From Psychrobacillus psychrodurans (GTDB lineage: Bacteria; Bacillota; Bacilli; Bacillales_A; Planococcaceae), in NCBI RefSeq assembly GCF_027563345.1, contig NZ_JAMKBK010000006.1: DNA of 64,000 nt; one strand, 5' to 3'. The notes below the pieces were generated by a model. It had not been told where the DNA came from. It searched no databases and saw nothing but the letters and a program-made list of their open reading frames with translations. A program made the position numbers and the translations under genes. Below are positions 1 to 8,451 of the stretch, piece by piece (position 1 is the stretch's first letter; each line of letters starts with the position of its first letter).

Positions 1-151
1 TTAATTGGGCTATACTATTGTGAACACGTATACTATCCCACCCTGCATCTGCAAATTTAATCACTTCAATACTGTCTTTGCTAGATTCACTACTACATGC
101 ACCTAGTACTAAAAATGCACACAAAGAAATAAACAACATAATTTTCCTCAT
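1..151 (-). CDS. Glycine betaine/proline-type ABC transporter substrate-binding lipoprotein (5' end only)
   Basis: Partial gene cut by the window edge; 50 codons are visible. The product starts MRKIMLFISL, has a short hydrophobic stretch and a lipobox ending in GAC at about residue 19, so it should be a lipid-anchored extracytoplasmic protein. After the cysteine, the segment ADAGWDSIRVHN is typical of the OpuAC-type quaternary-amine binding domain. The ATG is preceded by AAAAGGGG. The substrate (betaine, proline, choline or carnitine) cannot be told from this fragment. Confidence 0.75.
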   Translation of the reverse strand, partial: MRKIMLFISLCAFLVLGACSSESSKDSIEVIKFADAGWDSIRVHNSIAQL

Positions 152-551
152 TATTTTTCCCCTTTTCTCTATTTATTAAAATAGACACATAGTCCTACCC
201 TCCAATACATACCCTTTTTTCTCAAGTTTAATCATTTGAATATTATTATAGAACTATGCCCCCAAATTTCCAAAATTCTGGTACGTCTATTTTATGAGTT
301 CCCATGTTACTAGAGTTTATGAAGTGAAGCAAATAAGAGATGGTTAAAAACCGTATATTATTCAATAATTACGAGTAATAAGAATTGGATTTACAGACTA
401 TTAGTTATAGAGTTATGGTATTTATTGTGTAATTTAAGATATTTTTTGTAGGTATTATGAATCAATCTGGGGTTTATTGAATTTTCTACTTTTAGGAAGG
501 GATATTAAATGTAATTTCTATAAATGAGAGATAATTGGTTTGATAAATTAA
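152..551. other. Intergenic stretch without a recognisable gene
   Basis: About 400 AT-rich bases between the lipoprotein start and the terminator of the next gene. It probably contains the promoter of the minus-strand lipoprotein gene. I see no ORF with a ribosome binding site and no structured RNA motif that I recognise. Confidence 0.5.
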
Positions 552-583
552 TAAAAAAAGTGGTCACTAAATTATAGGACCAC
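552..583 (-). terminator. Rho-independent terminator of the dehydrogenase gene
   Basis: Inverted arms GTGGTC and GACCAC (560-565 and 578-583) are followed on the minus strand by a run of seven T. It lies just after the stop codon of the minus-strand dehydrogenase gene. Confidence 0.85.
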
Positions 584-593
584 CGCTTAAGTA

Positions 594-1553
594 TTATACA
601 ATTCTATTCTGAGGCTCTCTGTTTTCTAACACTGCTTCTATATCTTTTGCGTTCAATTCCATCATTGCTTGACGAGTTCGAATACTAGCACTGCCAATAT
701 GAGGCAATACAGTTACGTTAGGTAATGTCAACAAAGGATGATCTAACGGCACAGGTTCTTGTTCAAATACATCAAGCCCAGCAGCCCATATTTTTTTAGA
801 AGTTAATGCGTTAAATAGAGCTTGTTCATCTACAATGCCACCTCGTGCGACATTAATAATTGTTGCAGTATTCTTCATCAGATTGAGTTCACGTTCACTT
901 ATAAGTCCTTTTGTTTCTGGAGTTAGTGGAGTTAGCAATATAACAAAATCAGATTGCTTTAGTAAGTCTTCTAATTCAGCATAAGTAAAACCATACGTTT
1001 CTTCCGCTTCTAGTTTTCTAGAACGATTATGATATAACACATTCATGTCAAAGCCTTTTGCACGCCTTGCAACTGCTTCTCCTATGCGACCCATCCCAAC
1101 AATACCAAGCGTTGCACCGAAAATATCCATGCCTGTATATTGCATTGGCGACCAGGACGTCCAATTACCTGAACGAATTTCTTGTTCTACTTCTGTTATT
1201 CTTCGAGCCGTCGCTAACAATAAAGCAAATGTTAAGTCTGCTGTTGTCTCTGTTAATACACCCGGCGTATTAGTTACGATAATACCGTGTTCTTTTGCAG
1301 CTTCCACATCTATATTGTTATAGCCAACAGCAAAATTACTGATTACTTTTAAATTTGACAGACTTTCAATTAGTGCACGATCGATATTATCAGATAGCAT
1401 CGTCCATAAAGCATGTGCACCTTTAGCATTTATTTTTATTTCTTCATATGTCATCGCAATACTTTCGCTATGCCACATATGTACATCAAATTTCGCCCTT
1501 AAAGGCTCGACGATTTCTTCAGGTAGTTTACGTGTAATGTATATTTTGTCCAT
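594..1553 (-). CDS. D-2-hydroxyacid dehydrogenase (glyoxylate/hydroxypyruvate reductase family)
   Basis: A 319-residue NAD(P)-dependent dehydrogenase expected to reduce a 2-oxo acid such as glyoxylate or hydroxypyruvate in the cytoplasm. The start was set at MDKIYITRK because AAAGGGGGAAG lies seven bases upstream; a longer reading frame to 1616 has no such site. Visible features are the Rossmann motif GMGRIG near residue 155, the NVARGG segment with the catalytic arginine near 235, a glutamate in FEQEP near 264 and the catalytic histidine in LPHIGSAS near 285. Length matches GyaR/GhrB-type enzymes. It is monocistronic. The exact substrate is not decidable from sequence. Confidence 0.9.
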   Translation of the reverse strand: MDKIYITRKLPEEIVEPLRAKFDVHMWHSESIAMTYEEIKINAKGAHALWTMLSDNIDRALIESLSNLKVISNFAVGYNNIDVEAAKEHGIIVTNTPGVLTETTADLTFALLLATARRITEVEQEIRSGNWTSWSPMQYTGMDIFGATLGIVGMGRIGEAVARRAKGFDMNVLYHNRSRKLEAEETYGFTYAELEDLLKQSDFVILLTPLTPETKGLISERELNLMKNTATIINVARGGIVDEQALFNALTSKKIWAAGLDVFEQEPVPLDHPLLTLPNVTVLPHIGSASIRTRQAMMELNAKDIEAVLENREPQNRIV

Positions 1554-1656
1554 AACTTCTTCCCCCTTTGTTGTATTAACCAAATCATGGACGAAAGTAC
1601 GAAATTTTGCAAACATATTTACATCTTTTAATAGCTACGTTATACTTTGGGCACAT

Positions 1657-1814
1657 AAGAAAAGTGCGAGCACCTATGTTAGCTTCAACAATGTTCTTTT
1701 GCGATAAGCTTTGCGCAGAAGCAGGCTCTGGATAGAAATTCACGTAAAGACGTCCTTATGGCTTGGTGAAATTCTGAAGTGTCTCAAGCGATTTAGGTGC
1801 TGAACTAGATAGAT
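1657..1814. repeat. Dispersed structured repeat, family 1, copy 1
   Basis: This stretch resembles 30670-30790 and 33439-33560. Shared landmarks are an AAAGTGCGAGCACCT-like left end, a central TTCACGTAAAGaCGTCC segment followed by GAAATTCTGAAG, and a right end with GGTGCTGaACTAGA. The two ends are imperfect inverted repeats and the middle can fold on itself. It lies in the leader between a minus-strand gene and the TPP riboswitch. No protein is encoded. Confidence 0.6.
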
Positions 1815-1867
1815 ATGCGTAACAGCACATATTTTCTAGTCTTTTAAAAAACTACATACCGTTTTCT

Positions 1868-1957
1868 GCACTAGGGGTGCCCACTTTGGCTGTGATGAGA
1901 GCTTTTTAGCTCCGATCCCTTATTACTCGATCAGGATAATACCTGCGTGAGGAAGTG
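1868..1957 (+). promoter_or_regulatory. TPP (THI-box) riboswitch of the yko operon
   Basis: The sequence has the THI-box landmarks in order: CTAGGGGTGCCC, a GGCTGTGATGAGA variant of the GCTGAGA box, GATCCCTTA, then ATCAGGATAATACCTGCGTG and GAGGAAG. A terminator hairpin and T-run follow, then ykoF. Thiamine pyrophosphate binding should favour termination and shut the uptake operon off. The same gene order under a TPP riboswitch is known from Bacillus subtilis. Confidence 0.92.
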
Positions 1958-1992
1958 CGGTGACTTTCCTAATATTTTTGTATTGGATTAGT

Positions 1993-2023
1993 GACTGCAT
2001 CTTCACGGATGTGGCCTTTTTTT
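1993..2023 (+). terminator. Riboswitch-controlled terminator
   Basis: Arms around GCATC/GATGT, extended by GACT/GGCC with some G-T pairs, are followed by TTTTTTT at 2017-2023. It sits between the TPP aptamer and ykoF and is the likely expression platform. Confidence 0.75.
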
Positions 2024-2049
2024 ATGAAAAAATTTAGGAGGTTTTACAA

Positions 2050-2631
2050 ATGGAATGTGGATTAAGCCCAATCATCGGATTTCGTTTTTCGTTACATCCG
2101 ATGAACAATGATTTTATTAAGGTAATTAAAGAAGCTTTGAAGGAGACGGATACGTCGAATGTGTGGATGCATACGGATGATGTGTCGACAGTCATTCGCG
2201 GGAAACAAGTGCACGTGTTTAATGTAGCAAAAGCTCTAACTTTACATGCAGCTAAAACAGGTGTACATGTTGCTTTATCTGGCACTTTCTCTGCTGGTTG
2301 CCCAGGTGACTCTTCTGGAGATGCCTATCTAGATAAGGGTGATATAATCGCCAACACAGATATTACAAAACAATATGTTTCCTCTCAATTTGCGCTATAT
2401 CCGATGAATAATCCCAATTACATGGACGTTATTTATCGTGAAGTAGATCGTGCTAAAGAACAAGGTGTATTCAATGAATCGATGCACTATGCAAGTGGTA
2501 TTCATGGTGATATACACGATGTGTTTGCATTTTATGAAAAAGCATTCACGAATGCACGCTCAGAAAAACATAAGCATTTGGTCATGACAGTTTCTATGAG
2601 TCTTAATAGCCCTTCTCACGGAGGTCGCTGA
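2050..2631 (+). CDS. ykoF: YkoF-family thiamine/HMP-binding protein
   Basis: A 193-residue protein of the YkoF family (two ACT-like repeats), which in Bacillus subtilis binds thiamine and is thought to bind the hydroxymethylpyrimidine (HMP) moiety. The N-terminal half starts with CGLSPIIGFRFSLHPM and the second half repeats the pattern with SSQFALYPMNN near residue 115, showing the internal duplication. AGGAGGT lies seven bases before the ATG. It is the first gene of the TPP-riboswitch operon and is one base from ykoE. No signal peptide is visible, so it is probably cytoplasmic. Confidence 0.93.
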   Translation: MECGLSPIIGFRFSLHPMNNDFIKVIKEALKETDTSNVWMHTDDVSTVIRGKQVHVFNVAKALTLHAAKTGVHVALSGTFSAGCPGDSSGDAYLDKGDIIANTDITKQYVSSQFALYPMNNPNYMDVIYREVDRAKEQGVFNESMHYASGIHGDIHDVFAFYEKAFTNARSEKHKHLVMTVSMSLNSPSHGGR

Positions 2632-2632
2632 T

Positions 2633-3214
2633 ATGCTGAAATCATGGAAGTTAAAAGAGATTGTACTAATGTCCTTGTTCGCGGTTGTCTTTGGTATTGT
2701 TTATCTATTGTTCTTGCATGTCGGCAATATTTGGGCTGGGTTCATCGGTCCAATTGCGTATGAATGGATTTTCGGAATTTGGTTTATAGTATCAATTATT
2801 TGTATGTATATTATCCGCAAACCTGGTGCAGCAGTCGTTTCCGAGACGATTGCTGCTGCGATTGAAGTATTATTAGGTAATGCTGTAGGACCCCGCTTAA
2901 TACTTTCAGGAGTTATCCAAGGCCTAGGTGCTGAAGCAGTTTTCGCTGCTACACGATATAAACGCTTTGATTTATGGGTTCTAATGCTTGCTGGTGTTGG
3001 ATCGTCAATCTTTAGTTTTGCTTATGGATACTTTCTAGGTGGATTTACAGTGTTCAGCACGGGTTATGTTGCATTAATGCTTGGAATTCGTATAGTAAGT
3101 GGTGCTTTGCTTGCTGGTGTCGGTGGAAAAGCAGTAGCAGATGGTCTACTAGCAACTGGTTCTCTTCGTGGATATGCCATTTCTCGATCGAAAAAAGGTG
3201 AAGTTCGTGCATGA
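2633..3214 (+). CDS. ykoE: YkoE, substrate-binding (S) component of a thiamine-precursor ECF transporter
   Basis: A 193-residue integral membrane protein with about six hydrophobic segments, matching the S component of the YkoEDC energy-coupling factor transporter, predicted to import HMP or thiamine. The start is one base after the ykoF stop with GGAGG upstream. The downstream genes supply the ATPase and T component, so this is a dedicated (group I) ECF system. Regulation is by the upstream TPP riboswitch. Confidence 0.93.
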   Translation: MLKSWKLKEIVLMSLFAVVFGIVYLLFLHVGNIWAGFIGPIAYEWIFGIWFIVSIICMYIIRKPGAAVVSETIAAAIEVLLGNAVGPRLILSGVIQGLGAEAVFAATRYKRFDLWVLMLAGVGSSIFSFAYGYFLGGFTVFSTGYVALMLGIRIVSGALLAGVGGKAVADGLLATGSLRGYAISRSKKGEVRA

Positions 3215-4577
3215 AGTTATCGAATTTGAAAAAGTAAGTTTTCGTTATCCTGACGAGGAAAAATGGATACTGGAGGGTCTTTCGTTTACTGTTTTGCGAG
3301 GGGAACGTATAGTCATCACTGGTCCAAGTGGATGTGGGAAAACGACTTTACTGTATTTATGCAATCGATTGTATCCGGATAATTGCGATGGTATTTTGTC
3401 TGGTTCAATAAAACTTTTTGGGAAAGATAGCCTTTCCTTTATTCCCGGGGAAATAAACCATCGCATAGCGACAGTCTTTCAAGACCCTGATGCACAATTT
3501 TGCATGCAAACAGTTGAAGAAGAACTTGCTTTTACACTTGAAAATTTGCATACTAAACGCGATGAAATGGAGAAAAGAATTTCTGACGTACTGACTCTAA
3601 CCGATTTAACTGAGTTTCGCCATGCAATCATACAAAAACTTTCTGGTGGTCAAAAGCAACGTATTGCCACTGCATGTGCACTTATAATGGAGCCAGAAAT
3701 TCTGTTACTAGATGAACCACTCTCCCATTTAGACCCTTTCACAGCCAAAAAGTATGTGGAGTGGTTAGATAATTTACAACAAAAAAGAACGATGACAATT
3801 ATAGCTATTGAGCATCGATTGGATTTATGGGGGGACTTTTTCGAAAGAAATATTCCCTTGCATAATGGCAAAGTAACTTCTAAATTAGAAAAACGAGTAA
3901 GCAGTACACAAGAAAATAATTCGCTAGTCGTTAGTAAAGTACAGGCAATGCCTTTTTTGAAAGAAACTACTTTCACATTAAATCATGGAGAAGTAACTGT
4001 ACTTGCCGGACCAAATGGTAGCGGAAAATCTACTTTGTTGAAAGCATTATGTCAGCTAATTCCTTCTACAGGGACTGTAGTACCTTTAAATTTAGGATAT
4101 GTCCCTCAATCTCCTGAGTTTTTATTTCTCACACAAAATGTGTTAGATGAAGTTAGTTTTGGTGGTGGAAATAGTTCAATGGAAATGATGACTAGATTGC
4201 AGCTGTTACCTATTGCGGATTCCCATCCATTTTCAGTAAGTCATGGACAAAAGCGACGAGTGGCTATTGCAGCAATGCTTTGTGATGGCAGAGAAATTAT
4301 TCTAATGGATGAACCAACTTCTGGCCAGGACTCAGCAGCTTTGTTCGAATTATTCCATTTAATCGATGAGCGTGCGCGTGAAGGTACCACATTTTTAATC
4401 GTTACGCATGATATGGAGTTTGCTCATTATTTAGCAGACTCGGTTTTATTGATGAAAGATGGCCAATTGACTGGAAAGTTTAACGCTGAAGCTGTATGGG
4501 AAGACAGGAAATTGTTAATGGATCATCACCTACTCCGCCCGAAAGGAGTGATAGGTCATGAAGAATGCTTTGCATAA
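3207..4577 (+). CDS. ykoD: YkoD, double-domain ATPase of the ECF transporter
   Basis: A fused pair of ABC ATPase domains (about 456 residues) that powers the YkoEDC importer. Domain 1 has Walker A GPSGCGKTT near residue 39, signature LSGGQKQR and Walker B ILLLDEP. Domain 2 has Walker A GPNGSGKST near 265, a SHGQKRR signature variant and IILMDEPTSG. I chose GTG at 3207 because AAAAAAGG lies six bases upstream; GTG at 3198 and a start at 3168 are also possible. It overlaps the ykoE end by 8 bases and the ykoC start by 20, suggesting translational coupling. Confidence 0.92.
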   Translation: MHEVIEFEKVSFRYPDEEKWILEGLSFTVLRGERIVITGPSGCGKTTLLYLCNRLYPDNCDGILSGSIKLFGKDSLSFIPGEINHRIATVFQDPDAQFCMQTVEEELAFTLENLHTKRDEMEKRISDVLTLTDLTEFRHAIIQKLSGGQKQRIATACALIMEPEILLLDEPLSHLDPFTAKKYVEWLDNLQQKRTMTIIAIEHRLDLWGDFFERNIPLHNGKVTSKLEKRVSSTQENNSLVVSKVQAMPFLKETTFTLNHGEVTVLAGPNGSGKSTLLKALCQLIPSTGTVVPLNLGYVPQSPEFLFLTQNVLDEVSFGGGNSSMEMMTRLQLLPIADSHPFSVSHGQKRRVAIAAMLCDGREIILMDEPTSGQDSAALFELFHLIDERAREGTTFLIVTHDMEFAHYLADSVLLMKDGQLTGKFNAEAVWEDRKLLMDHHLLRPKGVIGHEECFA

Positions 4578-5316
4578 GATGAATCCTTCGATTAAATTTT
4601 TGGCGATTACAATTTGTATGTTTACGATGGCATTCTTCTTCGATCCTTGGACGCCACTTGTTTTTTGGATCGGCGTACTAGTGCTACAATTGTTGTTCAC
4701 CCAGATCAGCTGGAAAAAATGGTTGTTGTTTATGCTTCCTTTTTTTGTTACTGCTTTCGGTTATTTTTGGACTACACTTGTGTTCGCAGAAGATCAATCA
4801 GGTCCTGTTGTATGGTCCATTTGGAATTTGCAGGTTACCCAAACACAATTGAATCATGCTCTATCTTTAAGTTTTCGGGTGATGGCATTTTCCAGCTTGT
4901 CCTTATTATTCGCTTTAACGACGAATCCAGTGACATTCATTTTAAGTCTTATGCAACAATTAAAGCTCTCACCCAAAATTGCTTACGGAGTGATGGTTGG
5001 ATACCAATTTTTGCCCGTCTTGAAAGATGAATTTGTGCAAATTAGGCAGGCCCATCGATTAAGAGGTGCTACCAAGGAAAAAAATGCGTTGCAAAGATTA
5101 TTTGGCATACGACGTATTTTGATTCCTATGCTTGCAGGAGCTGTACGAAAAGCAGAGCGTGCAGCGTTTGCAATGGAAGCGAGAGGTTTCACTGGTGATC
5201 GAAGAAGTAGTTATTTTCATGTGATTACCATCGGGAAAGTAGACTTTGCATTAGTTAGCTTATTTTTAGTTGTGTTAGTTTTAAGCTGTTCGAATATGTT
5301 GTGGCTCCGTTTATAG
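4558..5316 (+). CDS. ykoC: YkoC, transmembrane T component of the ECF transporter
   Basis: A 252-residue EcfT-family membrane protein with about five hydrophobic segments. The two conserved Arg-Gly coupling motifs, in AHRLRGA near residue 165 and MEARGF near 213, are visible; these contact the ATPase domains in known ECF complexes. AAAGGAG precedes the ATG inside the end of ykoD. It is the last gene of the riboswitch operon. Confidence 0.92.
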   Translation: MKNALHKMNPSIKFLAITICMFTMAFFFDPWTPLVFWIGVLVLQLLFTQISWKKWLLFMLPFFVTAFGYFWTTLVFAEDQSGPVVWSIWNLQVTQTQLNHALSLSFRVMAFSSLSLLFALTTNPVTFILSLMQQLKLSPKIAYGVMVGYQFLPVLKDEFVQIRQAHRLRGATKEKNALQRLFGIRRILIPMLAGAVRKAERAAFAMEARGFTGDRRSSYFHVITIGKVDFALVSLFLVVLVLSCSNMLWLRL

Positions 5317-5377
5317 ATTTTGTTTCTCTTACTCTTACGATAATATAAAAGTATGTGAAATTTGGGGAGTGAGGATA

Positions 5378-5878
5378 TTGTCATTTGTTGCTTTACTGCG
5401 TGGTATTAATCTCGGTGCTAAAAATAAAGTGGACATGAAGTCATTGAAGCTACTTTTTGAAGAGATGGGTTATGAAAATGTACGGACTTATATACAAACT
5501 GGGAATGTTATATTTGATAATAAAACTTATGACGTGCTTCAGTTGCAGAATACTCTTCGAGAAACTTACGGCTTTGACATACCAGTTGTTGTCCGTTCGA
5601 AGGACGCGTTTGAAGAGATTCAGCAGCATCCCATTTTCTTAAAAGAACAGGTATATGTAATGTTCTTAGAAAAAGATGTGTCGGATGAACAGCTTGCTGT
5701 CCTCGAAAACCTTGTGGATGATGAATTTATCGTATGGAATCGCCGCAATATCATTATTAATCTATCGAAAACCTATCATCAAACTAAATTTACAAATACT
5801 TTCTTTGAGAGAAAACTTGGTATAACATCCACGGCACGCAATCAGAATACAGTGAATAAAATATTGAAGAAAATGTGA
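5378..5878 (+). CDS. DUF1697 family protein
   Basis: A 166-residue protein whose N-terminus SFVALLRGINLG and the YIQTGNVIF segment near residue 45 are the hallmarks of DUF1697. Its biochemical role is unknown. I set the start at TTG 5378, eight bases after GGGGAG, because family members begin right before the VALLRGIN motif; GTG at 5369 adds three residues but has a poorly spaced site. A strong terminator follows the stop. It is probably monocistronic. Confidence 0.85.
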   Translation: MSFVALLRGINLGAKNKVDMKSLKLLFEEMGYENVRTYIQTGNVIFDNKTYDVLQLQNTLRETYGFDIPVVVRSKDAFEEIQQHPIFLKEQVYVMFLEKDVSDEQLAVLENLVDDEFIVWNRRNIIINLSKTYHQTKFTNTFFERKLGITSTARNQNTVNKILKKM

Positions 5879-5880
5879 AT

Positions 5881-5916
5881 GAGTTCCCACCTTGTTAAGA
5901 GGTGGGAGCTTTTTTA
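5881..5916 (+). terminator. Terminator after the DUF1697 gene
   Basis: Arms TCCCACCT and AGGTGGGA with a TGTTAAG loop are followed by TTTTTT. Confidence 0.9.
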
Positions 5917-6017
5917 CAGTTATATAAGTAATTTTTATACTTCTGTATAAAAATTATAAATTTTCCAAATGACCTAGCCTCACGTATGATTACAATAGAA
6001 TATAACAAGGGGGATTT

Positions 6018-6389
6018 ATGATGTCATTTGCTTTTAAATCAATAGACCATGTACAGCTAGCTGCTCCAAAAGGTTCCGAAGATATCGCCAAACGTTTCTT
6101 TGGAGAGATTTTAGGATTTCAGGAAGTAGAAAAGCCTGAAGTCTTGAAAAAAAGAGGCGGAGTTTGGTTTCAATTTGGCAATTATCAAATTCATATTGGT
6201 ATTGAAGAGCCATTCGCACCAGCTAAAAAAGCCCACCCAGCATTTCAAGTCGAGAACTTAGAGGCATTGAAAACTCATTTGATGAAACATGAAGTCAACT
6301 TCATAGTGGATACCGATTTACCTGGAGCAAATAGAATTTATGTAAGCGATCCTTTTGGTAACCGCATTGAAATTTTAGAATGGACTTAA
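6018..6389 (+). CDS. VOC (glyoxalase/bleomycin resistance) family protein
   Basis: A 123-residue single-module vicinal-oxygen-chelate protein. Seen are the N-terminal IDHVQLAAPKGSE strand, IHIGIEEPF near residue 60 and the C-terminal DPFGNRIEILEW motif with the glutamate that is commonly a metal ligand. The family covers dioxygenases, lyases and resistance proteins, so function is open. AAGGGGG precedes two adjacent ATG codons at 6018 and 6021; either could be used. A shared hairpin terminates this gene and the convergent one. Confidence 0.85.
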   Translation: MMSFAFKSIDHVQLAAPKGSEDIAKRFFGEILGFQEVEKPEVLKKRGGVWFQFGNYQIHIGIEEPFAPAKKAHPAFQVENLEALKTHLMKHEVNFIVDTDLPGANRIYVSDPFGNRIEILEWT

Positions 6390-6407
6390 TACGATAAATT
6401 TTTGCAG

Positions 6408-6445
6408 AAAAAACACCTTAGTTTACATTAAACCAAGGTGTTTTC
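6408..6445. terminator. Bidirectional terminator between the VOC and DUF418 genes
   Basis: AAAACACCTT and AAGGTGTTTT form a stem with A/T runs on both sides, so it can act on both convergent genes. The stop codon of the minus-strand DUF418 gene lies inside the loop. Confidence 0.85.
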
Positions 6446-7636
6446 CATCTCTATTTTCTTTGATTTTTTCGAACGTTTTTTTCTTTTCTTCACTGCACCA
6501 TTCCATGAGAAGTTCGTACCCATTCTTAATATAACCTCGAGTGGACCTCGTTGAAATTTCTTTAAATACAAGGAACTGCATACACACTGCAAAACGAATA
6601 TAACAAGTCCAAGAATAATACTATTTAACATTCCAAGGTTTCCAAACAATCCTAAGCCGTAGCCGTAAAAAATAGTCGTACATATAACGCTTTGCATAAT
6701 ATAGTTTGTAAGGGACAGCTTTCCAACACTTTCAAAACCATGAAATACGTTTGAATTAGAATAGCTTACAAATAAAAGTGCAAATAAAGAAATATAGCCA
6801 AGAGAAAGGAACTGTGCGCCGACATTTAATAATATTGCAGACCAATCATTTTGTAGAAGAAGTATACTACTTGTCTTTAACGCTAATCCGATTGGCAAAA
6901 GAACTACACCTATTTTATACCATTTTTGTTCCAAACTAGGTCGAGTAAAAAGTTTCCCTTTTGCTGCTGCCATCCCAAACAAAAATAAGGGAGCCGTCAT
7001 AAAAGGAGCTAAAATCATAACGAACAAGAGGAAAAATTCATCGTCGAAAAATAGTGGACTTTCATTATTTCTATGATCCATTATTTCTGTATAGTTGCCA
7101 TTTGTATATACATCATTTGTTTTTACAATATAAGAGGATAACTCTTTTAACTCTTCATTTGTTTCTTCCACTACTCCATAGCCCATTGCACTTGTCAAAA
7201 GAAGTAAAATAATTCCCCAAATAATAAGAGTCTTTTTCTTTCTGTTTATAAAGAGGAATAAGAAGAATCCCATAAATCCATAAAAAGCTAAAATATCTCC
7301 TTCCCATAAGTATGTTCCATGCAAAGTACCAAAAATTATAAGTAAAATAAACCGTCTAACTAAATGCCACCTAGCCTTCACTTCTTTTTTCCTCAAAGAT
7401 TCCACCAATTTGATAAGTGAGTACCCAAATAAGAATGTAAAGATCGGCATAAAACTGCCTTCTACTACAATTTTTATAAACTTGTATGCTCCTGTGTCAA
7501 GATCTGACAAAGAGAAGTAAGAAATCTCATCTTTCCCCCACATTCCATATTGGAATATAAGCATATTTGCCAATAATATTCCGAACAGACTAAGACCTCT
7601 TAGGCTGTCTATCAATCTTACTCTTTCCATTTTCAC
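6428..7636 (-). CDS. DUF418 domain-containing membrane protein
   Basis: A 402-residue polytopic membrane protein. It opens with IDSLRGLSLFGILLANM, the start typical of DUF418/YeiB-type proteins, and has about ten hydrophobic segments. The tail after residue 380 is lysine-rich (KKRKKRSKKSKK). AGGAGG lies seven bases before the GTG start. The function of the family is unknown; a transport or acyl-transfer role has been suggested for relatives. It is divergent from the adjacent two-component system. Confidence 0.88.
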   Translation of the reverse strand: MKMERVRLIDSLRGLSLFGILLANMLIFQYGMWGKDEISYFSLSDLDTGAYKFIKIVVEGSFMPIFTFLFGYSLIKLVESLRKKEVKARWHLVRRFILLIIFGTLHGTYLWEGDILAFYGFMGFFLFLFINRKKKTLIIWGIILLLLTSAMGYGVVEETNEELKELSSYIVKTNDVYTNGNYTEIMDHRNNESPLFFDDEFFLLFVMILAPFMTAPLFLFGMAAAKGKLFTRPSLEQKWYKIGVVLLPIGLALKTSSILLLQNDWSAILLNVGAQFLSLGYISLFALLFVSYSNSNVFHGFESVGKLSLTNYIMQSVICTTIFYGYGLGLFGNLGMLNSIILGLVIFVLQCVCSSLYLKKFQRGPLEVILRMGTNFSWNGAVKKRKKRSKKSKKIEMENTLV

Positions 7637-7745
7637 TAGAAATCCTCCTAGAGTTTTATATCGCTCATTTGTTAGTATAAAATAAGTAGCTTATATCAGT
7701 ATGAAACGTACCTTAAAGAAATCTTAAATTTTGGAGTGGATATTG

Positions 7746-8450
7746 GTGTTAAAGGTAAAAATTTTAGTTGTGGATGACGAACAAGCAATTGGTGATATGG
7801 TAGATATCATTTTAAGAAAAGAAGGATTTAATCAGATAGATGTATGCACGAGTTTTATCGCTGCCGAAACACTTATCGCACAATATAACTATGACCTATT
7901 TATTTTCGACATTATGTTACCAGATGGTACTGGACTTGACCTAGCAGAAAAGGTACGTACTAAATCAGATGCACCTATCTTTTTCCTAACAGCAAAAGCA
8001 AATGATGCAGACAAGCTTCGCGGCTTTATGTACGGTGCGGATGATTATATTACAAAACCATTTAACCCTATGGAACTAGCTGCTCGTGTCAAAGTGCAGA
8101 TGAAGCGATATAAATCGCCTTCATCTGCCCCTACATGTAAACAAGTATTTGACTTCGGTCGTTTCCAATTAGATGTCGCTGCAGCTGAACTAACTGTTGC
8201 TGGGGATAAAATGAATTTAGCAGGGAAGCTCTTTTACTTACTGCAACTTTTTTGCGAACATCCAGGACAGGTTTTATCCAAGGAACAAATTTATGCTCAC
8301 GTTTGGGGTGAAGAACATTTTATAGATGACAATACGATAATGGTTCATATCCGAAAACTTCGCGAAAAGATTGAGGTGCAACCTGGTAATCCAAAACTTC
8401 TTTTAACTATTCGCGGTATAGGATATAAACTTATAAGCGAGGAACATTAA
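7746..8450 (+). CDS. OmpR/PhoB-family response regulator
   Basis: A 234-residue regulator with a receiver domain (acidic pair at 10-11, phospho-acceptor Asp55 in IFDIMLPDG, lysine in ITKPF) and a winged-helix DNA-binding domain ending in TIRGIGYKL. The start was put at GTG 7746, five bases after GGAGTGGA, which gives the standard MLKVKILVVDDE N-terminus. The kinase gene starts one base after the stop, so both are one operon. Targets are unknown; the divergent DUF418 gene is a candidate by position. Confidence 0.92.
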   Translation: MLKVKILVVDDEQAIGDMVDIILRKEGFNQIDVCTSFIAAETLIAQYNYDLFIFDIMLPDGTGLDLAEKVRTKSDAPIFFLTAKANDADKLRGFMYGADDYITKPFNPMELAARVKVQMKRYKSPSSAPTCKQVFDFGRFQLDVAAAELTVAGDKMNLAGKLFYLLQLFCEHPGQVLSKEQIYAHVWGEEHFIDDNTIMVHIRKLREKIEVQPGNPKLLLTIRGIGYKLISEEH

Positions 8451-8451
8451 A

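Noticed and set aside
1045..1323. Plus-strand ORF of 92 codons
   Set aside because: It is antisense to the dehydrogenase gene, has no ribosome binding site and no family features.
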